Source: Leifsonia soli
GTDB lineage: Bacteria; Actinomycetota; Actinomycetes; Actinomycetales; Microbacteriaceae
Assembly: GCF_013408745.1 (NCBI RefSeq)
Contig: NZ_JACCBJ010000001.1
Coordinates: 186,001-250,000, forward strand
Reading direction: 5' to 3'
DNA: 64,000 nt
The notes below the pieces were generated by a model. That model was not told the DNA's origin and searched no databases. It saw only the letters and a program-made list of their open reading frames with translations. The position numbers were made by a program, and so were the translations under genes. Positions 48,261 through 56,610 of the stretch are shown piece after piece. Position 1 is the first letter of the stretch, and each line of letters starts with the position of its first letter.

Positions 48261-48509
48261 GTGGATGTCGACACCCTCCTGCTTCTGCTCTTCGGCATGT
48301 TCGTGCAGTTCGGGCCGTTCCTGATCATCGTCGCGGTGCTGGTGGGCGGCGTTCTGCTCGGCTGCGTCGTCGTCGCCATCGTGGGCGCCGTGCGCGCCGG
48401 CGTCTCGAAACCGGAGGAGACCCGCGACGTGGACGTCGCCCAGTTCTTCGAGGAGCAGGCCGCCGAGGCCGGGGCCGCGCCCTCGGCCCCCTCCGCACCG
48501 CGCCCCTAG
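48261..48509 (+). CDS. Small single-pass or hairpin membrane protein, unknown
   Basis: An 82-residue protein with a hydrophobic segment at about 6-45 that could form one long or two short helices (LLLLLFGMFVQFGPFLIIVAVLVGG and VVVAIVGAV, in part), then an acidic, Ala/Pro-rich C-terminal tail (DVDVAQFFEEQAAEAG). GTG start immediately after the preceding stop, so it is in an operon with the thiamine-binding gene. No family recognised. Confidence 0.65.
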   Translation: MDVDTLLLLLFGMFVQFGPFLIIVAVLVGGVLLGCVVVAIVGAVRAGVSKPEETRDVDVAQFFEEQAAEAGAAPSAPSAPRP

Positions 48510-48520
48510 ACGCCACCGGC

Positions 48521-48581
48521 CGAGATGTGCGCCACATCGCGGTTCTGAGCCGCCCATTCGCGAGATGTGCGCCAAATCTCG
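48521..48581. repeat. Two copies of a short palindromic intergenic repeat
   Basis: CGAGATGTGCGCCACATCGC G at 48521-48541 and CGAGATGTGCGCCAAATCTCG at 48561-48581 match at 19 of 21 positions and start exactly 40 nt apart. The inferred consensus CGAGATGTG-CGC-CACATCTCG has 9-bp arms; each copy departs from it by one base. They fill the gap between the small membrane protein and the MFS gene. The segment between them, CGCCCATTCG, also occurs in the rsrA-linked array. Confidence 0.75.
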
Positions 48582-48637
48582 TGCTGTGGAAGAGGGGTGC
48601 GGCGGCGGGTCGAAACGATTCGATATAGGCTGAGCGG

Positions 48638-49933
48638 GTGACCCCGCTTATCGACGGGCCGACGAAGCTGTCGTCGGCCCGTATCCGTCTTGCGCTGCTG
48701 GCGCTCGCCCTCGGTGGATTCGGCATCGGATCGACCGAGTTCGTCGCGATGGGCCTTCTGCCCAACATCGCCCACGACCTGCTGCCGCAGCTGTACGCCG
48801 CCTCGCCGACCGACGCCAACGCGCAGGCCGGCTGGATCATCTCGGCGTACGCGCTCGGCGTCGTCGTCGGCGCCCCGACGATCGCGGCGGTCGCCGCCCG
48901 CTGGCCGCGGAAGAAGCTGCTGCTCTGGCTGCTCGTCGCGTTCACCGTCGGCACCCTGGCGTCGGCGGTCGCCCCGACGTTCCAGCTGGTGATGGTCGCC
49001 CGCTTCGTCTCCGCGCTGCCGCATGGTGCCTACTTCGGCATCGCTTCGCTCGTCGCCGCATCCCTGATGGGGCCGGGCAAGCGCGGGCGCGGGGTCGCCT
49101 TCGTGCTGTCGGGGCTCACGATCGCGAACGTGATCGGCGTTCCGACCATCACCTGGATCGGCCAGCACAGCGGGTGGCGCATCGCCTACCTGGTCGTCGC
49201 GGCCATCTTCGCCCTGACCTTCGTGGCCGTCGCCCTGCTGGTGCCGTGGCAGGCGGGCGATGCGAAGGCGACCATGCGGAACGAGCTGCGGGCGTTCACC
49301 CGGCTGCAGGTGTGGGTGGCGCTGCTCATCGGGGCCGTCGGCTTCGGCGGCTTCTTCGCCGTCTACACGTACATCGCCCCGATCGTCACGACCATCACCG
49401 GGATGCCGGAGTCGACCGTTCCCCTCGTGCTCGTCCTCGCCGGGCTCGGGATGACGATCGGCAACATCCTCGGAGGCCGCGCGGCCGACCACAGCGTCCG
49501 GCGCAGCATGCTGCTGTTCTTCGTGATCCTGCTGGTGGGCCTCGCGGCGCTCTGGCTGACCGCATCCACCGTCGTCGGCCTGCTCATCTCGGTGTTCGTC
49601 GTGTCGGGCGCGTGCTCGGCGCTCTCGCCGACCATCCAGACCCGGCTGATGGATGTTGCACGTGACAGCCAGTCGATCGCCGCCGCGCTCAACCACTCGG
49701 CGCTCAACATCGCCAACGCCGCCGGTGCCTTCTTCGGCGGCCTCACGATCGCCGCGGGGCTCGGCTACCTGTCGCCGGTCGTCGTCGGAGGGCTCCTCGC
49801 GCTCGGCGGCATCGCGCTGGCGCTGATCTCGTTCGGCATCGACCGCTCGCGCATCCGCCGCGGCGTCGCCACCGGCTCGGTCGCGGCTCAGCGGCCGGCG
49901 GAGCGGACCCCGGTCTCCGCGCCCATCGACTGA
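48638..49933 (+). CDS. MFS transporter, DHA1-type (AraJ/chloramphenicol-resistance-like)
   Basis: A 431-residue 12-helix efflux protein. Signatures of the DHA1 group: IGSTEFVAMGLLPNIAHDL (about 30-48), APTIAAVAARWPRKK (motif A-like), ARFVSALPHGAYFGIASLVAA and the motif C region. It would export drugs, sugars or metabolites. The start GTG at 48638 is preceded by TATAGG about 15 nt upstream, so the mRNA may have almost no leader. A strong 12-bp hairpin lies within codons 6-15. Confidence 0.92.
   Translation: MTPLIDGPTKLSSARIRLALLALALGGFGIGSTEFVAMGLLPNIAHDLLPQLYAASPTDANAQAGWIISAYALGVVVGAPTIAAVAARWPRKKLLLWLLVAFTVGTLASAVAPTFQLVMVARFVSALPHGAYFGIASLVAASLMGPGKRGRGVAFVLSGLTIANVIGVPTITWIGQHSGWRIAYLVVAAIFALTFVAVALLVPWQAGDAKATMRNELRAFTRLQVWVALLIGAVGFGGFFAVYTYIAPIVTTITGMPESTVPLVLVLAGLGMTIGNILGGRAADHSVRRSMLLFFVILLVGLAALWLTASTVVGLLISVFVVSGACSALSPTIQTRLMDVARDSQSIAAALNHSALNIANAAGAFFGGLTIAAGLGYLSPVVVGGLLALGGIALALISFGIDRSRIRRGVATGSVAAQRPAERTPVSAPID
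48654..48682 (+). other. Hairpin in the first codons of the MFS gene
   Basis: ACGGGCCGACGA (48654-48665) pairs perfectly over 12 bp with TCGTCGGCCCGT (48671-48682), loop AGCTG. It begins 16 nt after the GTG, inside the region covered by an initiating ribosome, so it could damp translation. Confidence 0.5.
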
Positions 49934-49949
49934 CGGACGCGGACGGCCG

Positions 49950-50603
49950 TCAGTCGTTCTGGAGCAGGATGCCGTCCTGGATGGCGCGCTTGCGCAGGGC
50001 GACCTTGGTGCCGACGTCGTAGCCGGCCACGCGGTACTTCTCGCGGATGCGCTTGAGGTAGCTCTTGGCGGTCTCGTCCGAGATCCCCAGCTGGAAGGCG
50101 ACGGCCTTGACCGGCTCGCCTGCGCCGTAGAGCGCCATCACGCGCCGCTCCTGCGCGCTCAGCTTCGGGGCCCCGCCGACCTCGCCGGCGTTGAGCGCCA
50201 GGTCGAGCTCGGCCGAGATGAACGACTCGCCCATGCGCGCCGCGCGGATCGCCTCGACGATCATCTCGGCGTCCTCGCTCTTCACCAGGTAGCCCATCGC
50301 CCCGGCCGCCAGGGCCTCGCGGACGACCGCAGGCTCCGAGTACGTGCTCATGAGAACGGTGGCGACCCCGGTCGTCTTCAGCGTCGAGAGCTTCAACGAG
50401 ATCGGGATGTTGTCCTTCAGGTCGAGGTCGAGGAGGACGACATCCACCGGGAACTCGGGATGCGTCAGCAGCTCCGGCCAGCTGGCGACGGCCGCGACCA
50501 TCCGGATGTCGTCCGCCGCACTGCGGATCCACTCGGTCAGTGCTCCCAGCAGCATCTTGTGGTCGTCGACGATCGCGATCCTGATCGGGGGTTCCTCGCC
50601 CAT
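49950..50603 (-). CDS. LuxR/NarL-type response regulator
   Basis: A 217-residue response regulator. Receiver domain 1-125: acidic pocket IVDDHK, probable phosphoacceptor Asp in VVLLDLDLKDN (about residue 59), Thr/Ser switch in VLMSTYS and Lys in YLVKSEDAE. The C-terminal LuxR helix-turn-helix (about 150-205) has LSAQERRVMALYGAGEPVKAVA (in part) and the recognition helix SDETAKSYLKRIREKY. It is the output of the kinase genes just upstream on the same strand, 32 nt away. Target genes unknown. Confidence 0.93.
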   Translation of the reverse strand: MGEEPPIRIAIVDDHKMLLGALTEWIRSAADDIRMVAAVASWPELLTHPEFPVDVVLLDLDLKDNIPISLKLSTLKTTGVATVLMSTYSEPAVVREALAAGAMGYLVKSEDAEMIVEAIRAARMGESFISAELDLALNAGEVGGAPKLSAQERRVMALYGAGEPVKAVAFQLGISDETAKSYLKRIREKYRVAGYDVGTKVALRKRAIQDGILLQND

Positions 50604-50635
50604 GGGGTGCCTCTCTCTGTATCGAACCGGCTGGA

Positions 50636-51853
50636 TCAGACCAGCTCGGCTGATGTGTCGCTCACCGTGGTGATCTCGATGCGCAGGGTCGAACCCGAGA
50701 ACGACTCGACGTAGCGGCCCACCTTACGGATAGCTTGCCATGCCGCAGGGTCTACCCCGTTTCGCGGCACACCGCTGGTCGAGATCACGATAGCCATTGT
50801 GGCCCCCGGATTGGCGGTACGCGGGTAGGTGCCGACCGGCCGTGTCAGATCCAGGGTGAGCGTGCGCGGCTGGCCGGCTCCGCTGCGGACGGGGTCGCTG
50901 ATCAGCAGCCAGACGGCGGTGAGCAGGCCGTCGCGCTGGTCGCGGCTCAGCCCGGCGGCGAGCCCGTCCGGATCGGTCAGGGTCACCGACGGGCCGAGGA
51001 GCGCCGATTCGGTGACGGCGTGGTAGAGCCAGGTCTCGCGGCGGCCCTGGATGAGGTGGAGGCGCAGCTCCGTCGCGATGGAGGCGGCGGCGTCCGCGGT
51101 GTCCTCGTCGAGCGGCAGCGCCGTGCGGCCGGTGGCGACGCCGTCCAGCAGGCGCTCAGCGGCGAGGTCGAGGCGGGCGAGCTCCTCCGAGGCCAGCATC
51201 CCGATGGCGTAGCCGGGCGAGACGACGGTGCTCTGCACCTGGACGAGGTCGAGCTCCAGCTGCACCAGGGTGCGCAGCGACCGCACGATCTGCACGCCGA
51301 CGAGCGGCGGCGCCACCGCGATGGCCACCGTGACCAGCCCGGGGCCGAGGAGCTGCATGTCCGGCAGCGACCTCCAGACCTCGACGACCGCGAGGACGAC
51401 GCCCAGCACCGCGGTGGCGAGGACGATGTCGCGCGCCGGGCGGACGGGAACGCACAGCAGAAGGGCCGGCCCGACGGCAGCGGCGGCGGTCAGGGGCACG
51501 ATGGCGCCGCCGACCGGCCATGTCCCAGCGATGTCCAGCGCGACCGCGGCTGCCCAGACGCCCAGGGCGCCGAGGAAGAGCCAGGTGGGCAGTTCGTCGG
51601 GGAGCCGGAAGCGGAGCACGAGCGCGGCCACCAGCGTCACGGCCATGAGCACCCACGCGGTGACGGTGAAGCCCAGCAGCGGGTACTCGGCGATGTTCAA
51701 GCCGAACAGGGTGACCAGGAATGCGATCAGGGCGACCGTGGCCACGTTGAAGCCGAGGTCGAGGCGTGCGCGGCCGAGCGCATCCCGCTCGTCCCCGGCG
51801 GCGCCGCGTGCCAGCGGGCTGCGCGGAACCGTCCGCTCGTCGACCCCGGTCAC
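50636..51853 (-). CDS. Membrane protein with degenerate kinase-like C-terminus (two-component partner)
   Basis: A 405-residue protein: an N-terminal membrane block of about five to six helices (about 35-185), a coiled-coil-like segment RTLVQLELDLVQVQSTVV, then a soluble region. It occupies the place of a second sensor kinase between the true kinase and the regulator, but no H-box (no L-x-H-D) is present where expected and the C-terminal part has only a weak ATPase-like outline without N or G boxes. It is therefore probably a catalytically inactive modulator or sensor. GTG start overlaps the kinase stop (GTGA). Confidence 0.75.
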   Translation of the reverse strand: MTGVDERTVPRSPLARGAAGDERDALGRARLDLGFNVATVALIAFLVTLFGLNIAEYPLLGFTVTAWVLMAVTLVAALVLRFRLPDELPTWLFLGALGVWAAAVALDIAGTWPVGGAIVPLTAAAAVGPALLLCVPVRPARDIVLATAVLGVVLAVVEVWRSLPDMQLLGPGLVTVAIAVAPPLVGVQIVRSLRTLVQLELDLVQVQSTVVSPGYAIGMLASEELARLDLAAERLLDGVATGRTALPLDEDTADAAASIATELRLHLIQGRRETWLYHAVTESALLGPSVTLTDPDGLAAGLSRDQRDGLLTAVWLLISDPVRSGAGQPRTLTLDLTRPVGTYPRTANPGATMAIVISTSGVPRNGVDPAAWQAIRKVGRYVESFSGSTLRIEITTVSDTSAELV

Positions 51854-53016
51854 TTCGGCACCTCCAGCACGACGGTCGTCCCGCTGCCGGGCGACGAGAA
51901 GAGGCGCGCGTTGCCGCCGACATCGCGCAGCCGCGCCACGATCGACTCGGTGAAGCCCAGCCGGCCGGTGTCGATGGATGCGACGTCGAAGCCTTTGCCT
52001 GCGTCCGTCACCATCGCCCGCACGTTCGTCTCGTCGTCGGTGATCGTGACGTGCGCCTCGTTGACGCCGGAATGCCTGCGCACGTTCTCCAGGCACTCGC
52101 CGAGGGCGAGCAGGAACGCGTCGAGCACGTCGCTCGGGAGCAGCACCTGGCCGGCGCCGTGCCAGTTCACCTCGAGTCCCATGCGGCGGAAGCGCTGTTT
52201 CACCGACTCGAGGGTGTTGCCGAGCGTCGACTCCTCCACCGGCTTGAGCTTGTAGTCGCCCGACCGCGCCGGGTCGGGGGTGAAGCCGAGGCGCAGCTGG
52301 CGCAGCAGCGCGGCGTCCTCGGCGGCCTGCTCCCGCAGCGCTCCGTGGCTGACGCCGACGCCGGAGTGCGCGAGCAGGGTGAGGGTGGCGAGCACCGTGT
52401 CGTGCAGCAGCCGGGCGCTCTGCCGGCGTCGCGCCTCGGTCTCGCTCGCCTGGCGCTCGACCCGATAGGCCCGGCTCATCGTCGAGATGCGCTTCAGGGT
52501 GCGCGGGACCGTGCGGGCCAGCCAGACGCCCGTCGCGGTCAGGGCGATCCAGCCCGTCACGGTGAAGACGAGGGTCTCGACCATCCGGGAGTGCGTCATC
52601 CCGAGCGTCACGCCCTGCGCGGTGACGGTCGCGGCCGCGGCCGCCACCAGCAGCACCAGACGACTGCGCGAGCTCACGCCGACCACGCACACGCAGGCGA
52701 CGGAGGCGGCGCCGATCACGCTGACCGCACTGATCGCCGACGGCCCGAGTGCGGTCCCCGGCAGCAGGTGGATGAGGATGAGCGCGACGCCCGCGACGAC
52801 GATGACCCACATCCACAGGGTCAGCCGCAGCAGGCCGGCCAGCTGCCACTGCGCGTAGCCGAGGCACACGATGAGGACCAGGGACGCCAGGTACAGGGGG
52901 AGGGGGAGCGAGCCGGGGATGCTCAGGCAGAAGAGCGCCGTGACCGTGGCCGTCAGCCCGACGGTGCGGGCCGTCGCAGCGAGGAGACGATCACGCTCCT
53001 TCTGGATGCGCGACAT
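51850..53016 (-). CDS. Sensor histidine kinase, NarL-partner type (HisKA_3)
   Basis: A 388-residue membrane kinase. About five to six helices (about 18-165), a coiled coil to the dimerisation domain with H-box RRRQSARLLHDTVLATLTLL (phosphoacceptor His about 205), and an HATPase_c domain with N-box LGECLENVRRHSG, G1 VTDAGKGFD and G2-like GRLGFTESIVARL with GSGTTV at the end. It would phosphorylate the LuxR-type regulator encoded two genes downstream. A GGAGGACGGAGGGGC stretch precedes the ATG. Only 16 nt separate it from the upstream metX stop. Confidence 0.92.
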   Translation of the reverse strand: MSRIQKERDRLLAATARTVGLTATVTALFCLSIPGSLPLPLYLASLVLIVCLGYAQWQLAGLLRLTLWMWVIVVAGVALILIHLLPGTALGPSAISAVSVIGAASVACVCVVGVSSRSRLVLLVAAAAATVTAQGVTLGMTHSRMVETLVFTVTGWIALTATGVWLARTVPRTLKRISTMSRAYRVERQASETEARRRQSARLLHDTVLATLTLLAHSGVGVSHGALREQAAEDAALLRQLRLGFTPDPARSGDYKLKPVEESTLGNTLESVKQRFRRMGLEVNWHGAGQVLLPSDVLDAFLLALGECLENVRRHSGVNEAHVTITDDETNVRAMVTDAGKGFDVASIDTGRLGFTESIVARLRDVGGNARLFSSPGSGTTVVLEVPK

Positions 53017-53032
53017 GCCCCTCCGTCCTCCA

Positions 53033-54238
53033 TCACACGTCGAGCAGTCGCCTCAGCTGGGCGCTGACGACGTCGTCCTCGATCAGGAACCCGTCGTGGC
53101 CGAAGTCCGACCGGATCACCACTGGAACTCTACCGTCCAGCGTGTCCGGAACATGGTAGGCGATCTGCTCCTGTCCTTCGACGGGGAACAGCCGGTCGCT
53201 GTCGATGCCGACCACCAGGGTGCGTGCGGTGACGCGGGAGAGCGCTGCAGCGATTCCGCCGCGCCCGCGGCCGACATCGTGCGAGTTCATGGCCTCCACC
53301 AGCGTGATGTAGCTGTTCGCGTCGAAGCGGCGGGTGAACTTGTTGCCGTGGAAGTCGAGGTACGACTCGACGGCGAACCGTCCGCCGCCTCCGAGCGGGC
53401 TGATCTCGCTCTGCCAGGCCCGCTGGAAGCGCTCGTTCAGCTCGGACGGGCTGCGGTAGTTGAGCAGGGCCATGCGCCGGGCGAGCGCGAGCCCACGGTG
53501 CGGTCCGTCGCCGTCCTCGGCGTCGTAGTACTGGCCGCCGCGGAACAGCGGGTCGGTGCGCACCGCCTCGATCTGCACCGAGTTGAGGGCGATCTGGTCG
53601 GCGGTCGAGTACGGGGGAGCGGCGATGACCGCGAGCCGTTCGACCCGCTCCGGGAACATGACGGCCCACTCCAGCGCCTGCATCCCGCCCATCGAGCCGC
53701 CGACGACCGCGGCCCAGCGGTCCAGGCCGATGGCGTCGGAGAGGGCGGCCTGCGCGGCGACCTGGTCGCGGATGGTCGTGAACGGGAACCGGGCACCCCA
53801 CTCGGCGCCGTCGGGCGCGAGCGACGCAGGACCGGTCGTCCCCTGGCAGCCGCCCAGCATGTTCGGGGCGACAACGAACCAGCGGTCGGTGTCGATGGCC
53901 TTTCCTGGTCCGATGATGCCCTGCCACCAGCCGGGCGTCCGGTGGCCGCGACCGGCGGGGCCGGCCGCGTGCGAGTCGCCCGTCAGCGCGTGCAGCACCA
54001 GCACGGCGTTGTCGCGCTCCGGCGAGAGGGCCCCCCACGTCTCATACGCGACACGGACGAACGGCAGGGTCTCGCCGCTCTCGAACGAGAAGGCGCCGAT
54101 GCCCGCGAACTGCCGATCGCCCGCCGGGTCGGACTCCTTCCAGGCGCCGCTCGCCGGAGGCTTCCCGAGCAGCGTCCTCGCCTGCGCCTCCGTGATGAAA
54201 CTCGACGGCGCCGTGTCGGCGGATGTCTGCCACTCCAT
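53033..54238 (-). CDS. metX: Homoserine O-acetyltransferase (MetX)
   Basis: A 401-residue alpha/beta-hydrolase-fold acyltransferase making O-acetyl-homoserine, first committed step of methionine synthesis by direct sulfhydrylation. The nucleophile serine lies in VVGGSMGGMQALEW (about 158-171); catalytic Asp and His are in VVGIDSDRLFP and SDFGHDGFLIE near the C-terminus. Other signatures are YETWGALSPERDNAVLVLHALTGDSH (in part) and NMLGGCQGTTGP. The ATG at 54238 has GGGAGA 9 nt upstream. It follows metY, with hairpin element copy 2 in the 134-nt gap. Confidence 0.95.
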   Translation of the reverse strand: MEWQTSADTAPSSFITEAQARTLLGKPPASGAWKESDPAGDRQFAGIGAFSFESGETLPFVRVAYETWGALSPERDNAVLVLHALTGDSHAAGPAGRGHRTPGWWQGIIGPGKAIDTDRWFVVAPNMLGGCQGTTGPASLAPDGAEWGARFPFTTIRDQVAAQAALSDAIGLDRWAAVVGGSMGGMQALEWAVMFPERVERLAVIAAPPYSTADQIALNSVQIEAVRTDPLFRGGQYYDAEDGDGPHRGLALARRMALLNYRSPSELNERFQRAWQSEISPLGGGGRFAVESYLDFHGNKFTRRFDANSYITLVEAMNSHDVGRGRGGIAAALSRVTARTLVVGIDSDRLFPVEGQEQIAYHVPDTLDGRVPVVIRSDFGHDGFLIEDDVVSAQLRRLLDV

Positions 54239-54300
54239 AGCGACCATTCTCCCGGACCCCGCGCCGACCGCCCGCTCTGTTACGCCGCGCACCGCGCCCA

Positions 54301-54366
54301 CCGTCGAGTACACAAAAACTGCACGCGAAACCGGAGTTTCGCGTGCAGTTTTTGTGTACTCGACGG
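54301..54366. repeat. Dispersed hairpin element, copy 2 (30-bp perfect stem)
   Basis: CCGTCGAGTACACAAAAACT and onward (54301-54330) pairs perfectly over 30 bp with 54337-54366, loop CCGGAG. The outer 26 nt match copy 1 (37932) except at two positions, and at both the opposite arm changes to keep the pair. It lies 6 nt after the metY stop, between two genes of the same strand. Confidence 0.9.
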
Positions 54367-54372
54367 GGGCGC

Positions 54373-55695
54373 CTAGGCGCGGGCGGCCTCGGCGACGGAG
54401 CGGGCGGCGGCCAGGCCGGCGCTGAGGTCGGCCTTCAGGTCGTCGACGTTCTCGAGGCCCACCGACAGGCGGACCAGGCCCGGCGTGACGCCGGCGGTCA
54501 GCTGCTGCTCGGGGGTGAGCTGCGAGTGCGTTGTCGATGCCGGGTGGATGACGAGGCTGCGGACATCGCCGATGTTGGCCAGGTGGCTGAACAACGAGAG
54601 GTTGTCGACGAGAGCGGCTCCCGCATCCACCCCGCCCTTGAGCTCGAACGAGAGAACGGCGCCGACGCCCTTCGGGGCGTACTTGTTGGCGGCCGCGTAC
54701 CAGGGGCTGGTCGGCAGGCCCGAGTAGTTGACCGACGCGACGTCCGGGTGCGACTCGAGGAACTCGGCGATCTCCTGCGCGTTCTGCGTGTGACGCTCGA
54801 CGCGGAGCGACAGCGTCTCGATGCCCTGGATGAGCTGCCAGGCGCTCGCCGGGGCGATCGCCGCTCCGAGGTCGCGGAGCAGCTGCACGCGCGCCTTGAT
54901 GATGTAGGCGAGGGCGTCGCCGACCGCGGCGGTGTAGCTCGCGCCGTGGTACGACGGGTCCGGCTCGGTGAGGCCAGGGAACTTCTCGACGTTCTTCGAC
55001 CACTCGAACGAGCCGCCGTCGACGATGATGCCGCCGATGACCGTGCCGTGGCCGCCGAGGAATTTGGTCGCCGAGTGGACGACGATGTCGGCGCCGTGCT
55101 CGAACGGACGGATCAGGTACGGCGTGGCGATCGTGTTGTCGACGATCAGGGGGACGCCGGCCTCGTGCGCGACCTCCGCGACGAGGGCGATGTCGAGGAT
55201 GTTGATCTTCGGGTTGCCGATGGTCTCGGCGAAGAACAGCTTGGTGTTCGGCCGGACGGCGCGGCGCCACTCCTCGGCGTCGTCCTGGTTCTCGACGAAG
55301 GTGGTCTCGATGCCGAGCTTCGCGAGCGTGTACTTGAAGAGATTGTAGGTGCCGCCGTAGATCGAGCTGGAGGACACGATGTGGTCGCCCGCCTGCGCGA
55401 TGTTGAGGACAGCGAAGGTCTCAGCGGCCTGACCGGAGGCGACGAGGAGGGCGCCGGTGCCCCCTTCGAGCGCGGCGACGCGCTCCTCGACGACCGCCTG
55501 GGTCGGGTTCTGGATGCGGGTGTAGATGTTCCCGAACTCGGCGAGGGCGAAGAGGTTCTTCGCGTGCTCCGCGTTGTTGAACACGTACGAGGTGGTCTGG
55601 TAGATCGGGGTGGCGCGGGCGTTGGTCACCGGGTCGGGAGCAGCGCCGGAGTGGATCTGCTTGGTTTCGAACTGCCAGTCGGCGGCGTCGGTCAT
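54373..55695 (-). CDS. metY: O-acetylhomoserine sulfhydrylase (MetY)
   Basis: A 440-residue PLP enzyme of the Cys/Met-metabolism family that converts O-acetylhomoserine and sulfide to homocysteine. The PLP lysine is in VVHSATKFLGGHGTVIGG (about 215); other marks are TPIYQTTSYVFNNAEHA, YTRIQNPTQAVVEERVAALEGG (in part), SGQAAETFAVLNIA, and the C-terminal THSQLTPEQQLTAGVTPGLVRLSVG (in part). AAGGAGAG precedes the ATG, with a recognisable promoter upstream. The metY-metX order is common in actinobacteria. Confidence 0.96.
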   Translation of the reverse strand: MTDAADWQFETKQIHSGAAPDPVTNARATPIYQTTSYVFNNAEHAKNLFALAEFGNIYTRIQNPTQAVVEERVAALEGGTGALLVASGQAAETFAVLNIAQAGDHIVSSSSIYGGTYNLFKYTLAKLGIETTFVENQDDAEEWRRAVRPNTKLFFAETIGNPKINILDIALVAEVAHEAGVPLIVDNTIATPYLIRPFEHGADIVVHSATKFLGGHGTVIGGIIVDGGSFEWSKNVEKFPGLTEPDPSYHGASYTAAVGDALAYIIKARVQLLRDLGAAIAPASAWQLIQGIETLSLRVERHTQNAQEIAEFLESHPDVASVNYSGLPTSPWYAAANKYAPKGVGAVLSFELKGGVDAGAALVDNLSLFSHLANIGDVRSLVIHPASTTHSQLTPEQQLTAGVTPGLVRLSVGLENVDDLKADLSAGLAAARSVAEAARA

Positions 55696-55768
55696 GGCGT
55701 CTCTCCTTCGGGTCTGTGAGCGCGCGATGCGCACGGTATGCGAGCGGTCGGCCACCGCCGTTGTCAGC

Positions 55769-55797
55769 AGGCTAGACGCGCCGTCGCACCCGGGCAA
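55769..55797 (-). promoter_or_regulatory. Candidate promoter of metY
   Basis: On the minus strand TTGCCC (55797-55792), a 17-nt spacer and TAGCCT (55774-55769) match a housekeeping promoter; transcription would start near 55762, leaving a leader of about 65 nt. No S-box or SAM riboswitch structure is apparent in that leader. Confidence 0.45.
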
Positions 55798-55835
55798 CGT
55801 ATCCGAAACACGCCGTAACCCGCGACAATGAGGGC

Positions 55836-56609
55836 ATGAACAGACGTGTGGTCGTGACGGGAGCGAGTTCGGGCATCGGGGCGGCGACGGTCCGCGCTTT
55901 CCGGAGCGATGGCTGGGACGTGGTCGCCGTCGCCCGCCGGGAGGACCGCCTGCGCGCGCTGGCCGACGAGACCGGCGCCGAGTTCGTCGTCGCCGATCTG
56001 ACCAGGCAGGACGACGTGGATGCGCTCCGCGACCACCTGGCGGCGACCGGCGGCATCCACGCCCTCGTGAACAACGCGGGCGGTGCGCACGGGCTCGACT
56101 CCGTCGAGTCGTCCAGCGTCGACGACTGGGTGTGGATGTACGAGATCAACGTCATCGGCACCAAGCGGGTGATCTCCGCCCTCCTGCCGCTGCTGCGGGC
56201 GGGCGCGGCCGGGACCGGCCACGCCGACATCGCCGTCGTCACCTCCATCGCCGGCCTCACCGCCTACGTGGGAGGCGGAGGGTACAACGCCGCGAAGTTC
56301 GCCGAGCACGCCCTCACCGAGGTGCTGCGGCTGGAGCTGAACGGCGAGCCGATCCGTGTCGTCGAGATCGCGCCGGGGATGGTCGCGACGGAGGAGTTCT
56401 CGCTCGTCCGGTTCGGCGGCGACCAGGCGCGCAGGGACGCCGTCTACGAGGACGTGCCCGAGCCGCTCTCGGCCGAGGACGTGGCCGAGACGATCGTCCA
56501 CGCGCTCACCCGCCCCCGCCACGTCGACCTCGACCTGATCGTGGTCAAGCCGGTCGCCCAGGCGGCGCCGTACCGGCTGCACAAGGGCGAGCTCCGGGTG
56601 AAGGGGTGA
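55836..56609 (+). CDS. SDR family oxidoreductase
   Basis: A 257-residue classical short-chain dehydrogenase. NAD(P)-binding TGASSGIGAATV (about 8-19), NNAGG (about 89-93), catalytic Ser in VVTSIAG (about 139-145) and the YNAAK active-site Tyr/Lys (about 154-158). The basic residue pattern VARREDR after the second strand favours NADPH. The closest bacterial relatives include YdfG-like serine/3-hydroxy acid dehydrogenases. Followed after 1 nt by the K+ channel gene on the same strand. Confidence 0.93.
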   Translation: MNRRVVVTGASSGIGAATVRAFRSDGWDVVAVARREDRLRALADETGAEFVVADLTRQDDVDALRDHLAATGGIHALVNNAGGAHGLDSVESSSVDDWVWMYEINVIGTKRVISALLPLLRAGAAGTGHADIAVVTSIAGLTAYVGGGGYNAAKFAEHALTEVLRLELNGEPIRVVEIAPGMVATEEFSLVRFGGDQARRDAVYEDVPEPLSAEDVAETIVHALTRPRHVDLDLIVVKPVAQAAPYRLHKGELRVKG

Positions 56610-56610
56610 G

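Noticed and set aside
55696..55762. SAM riboswitch in the metY leader
   Set aside because: The leader is too short and lacks the conserved pairing and core bases of S-box or SAM-II types.
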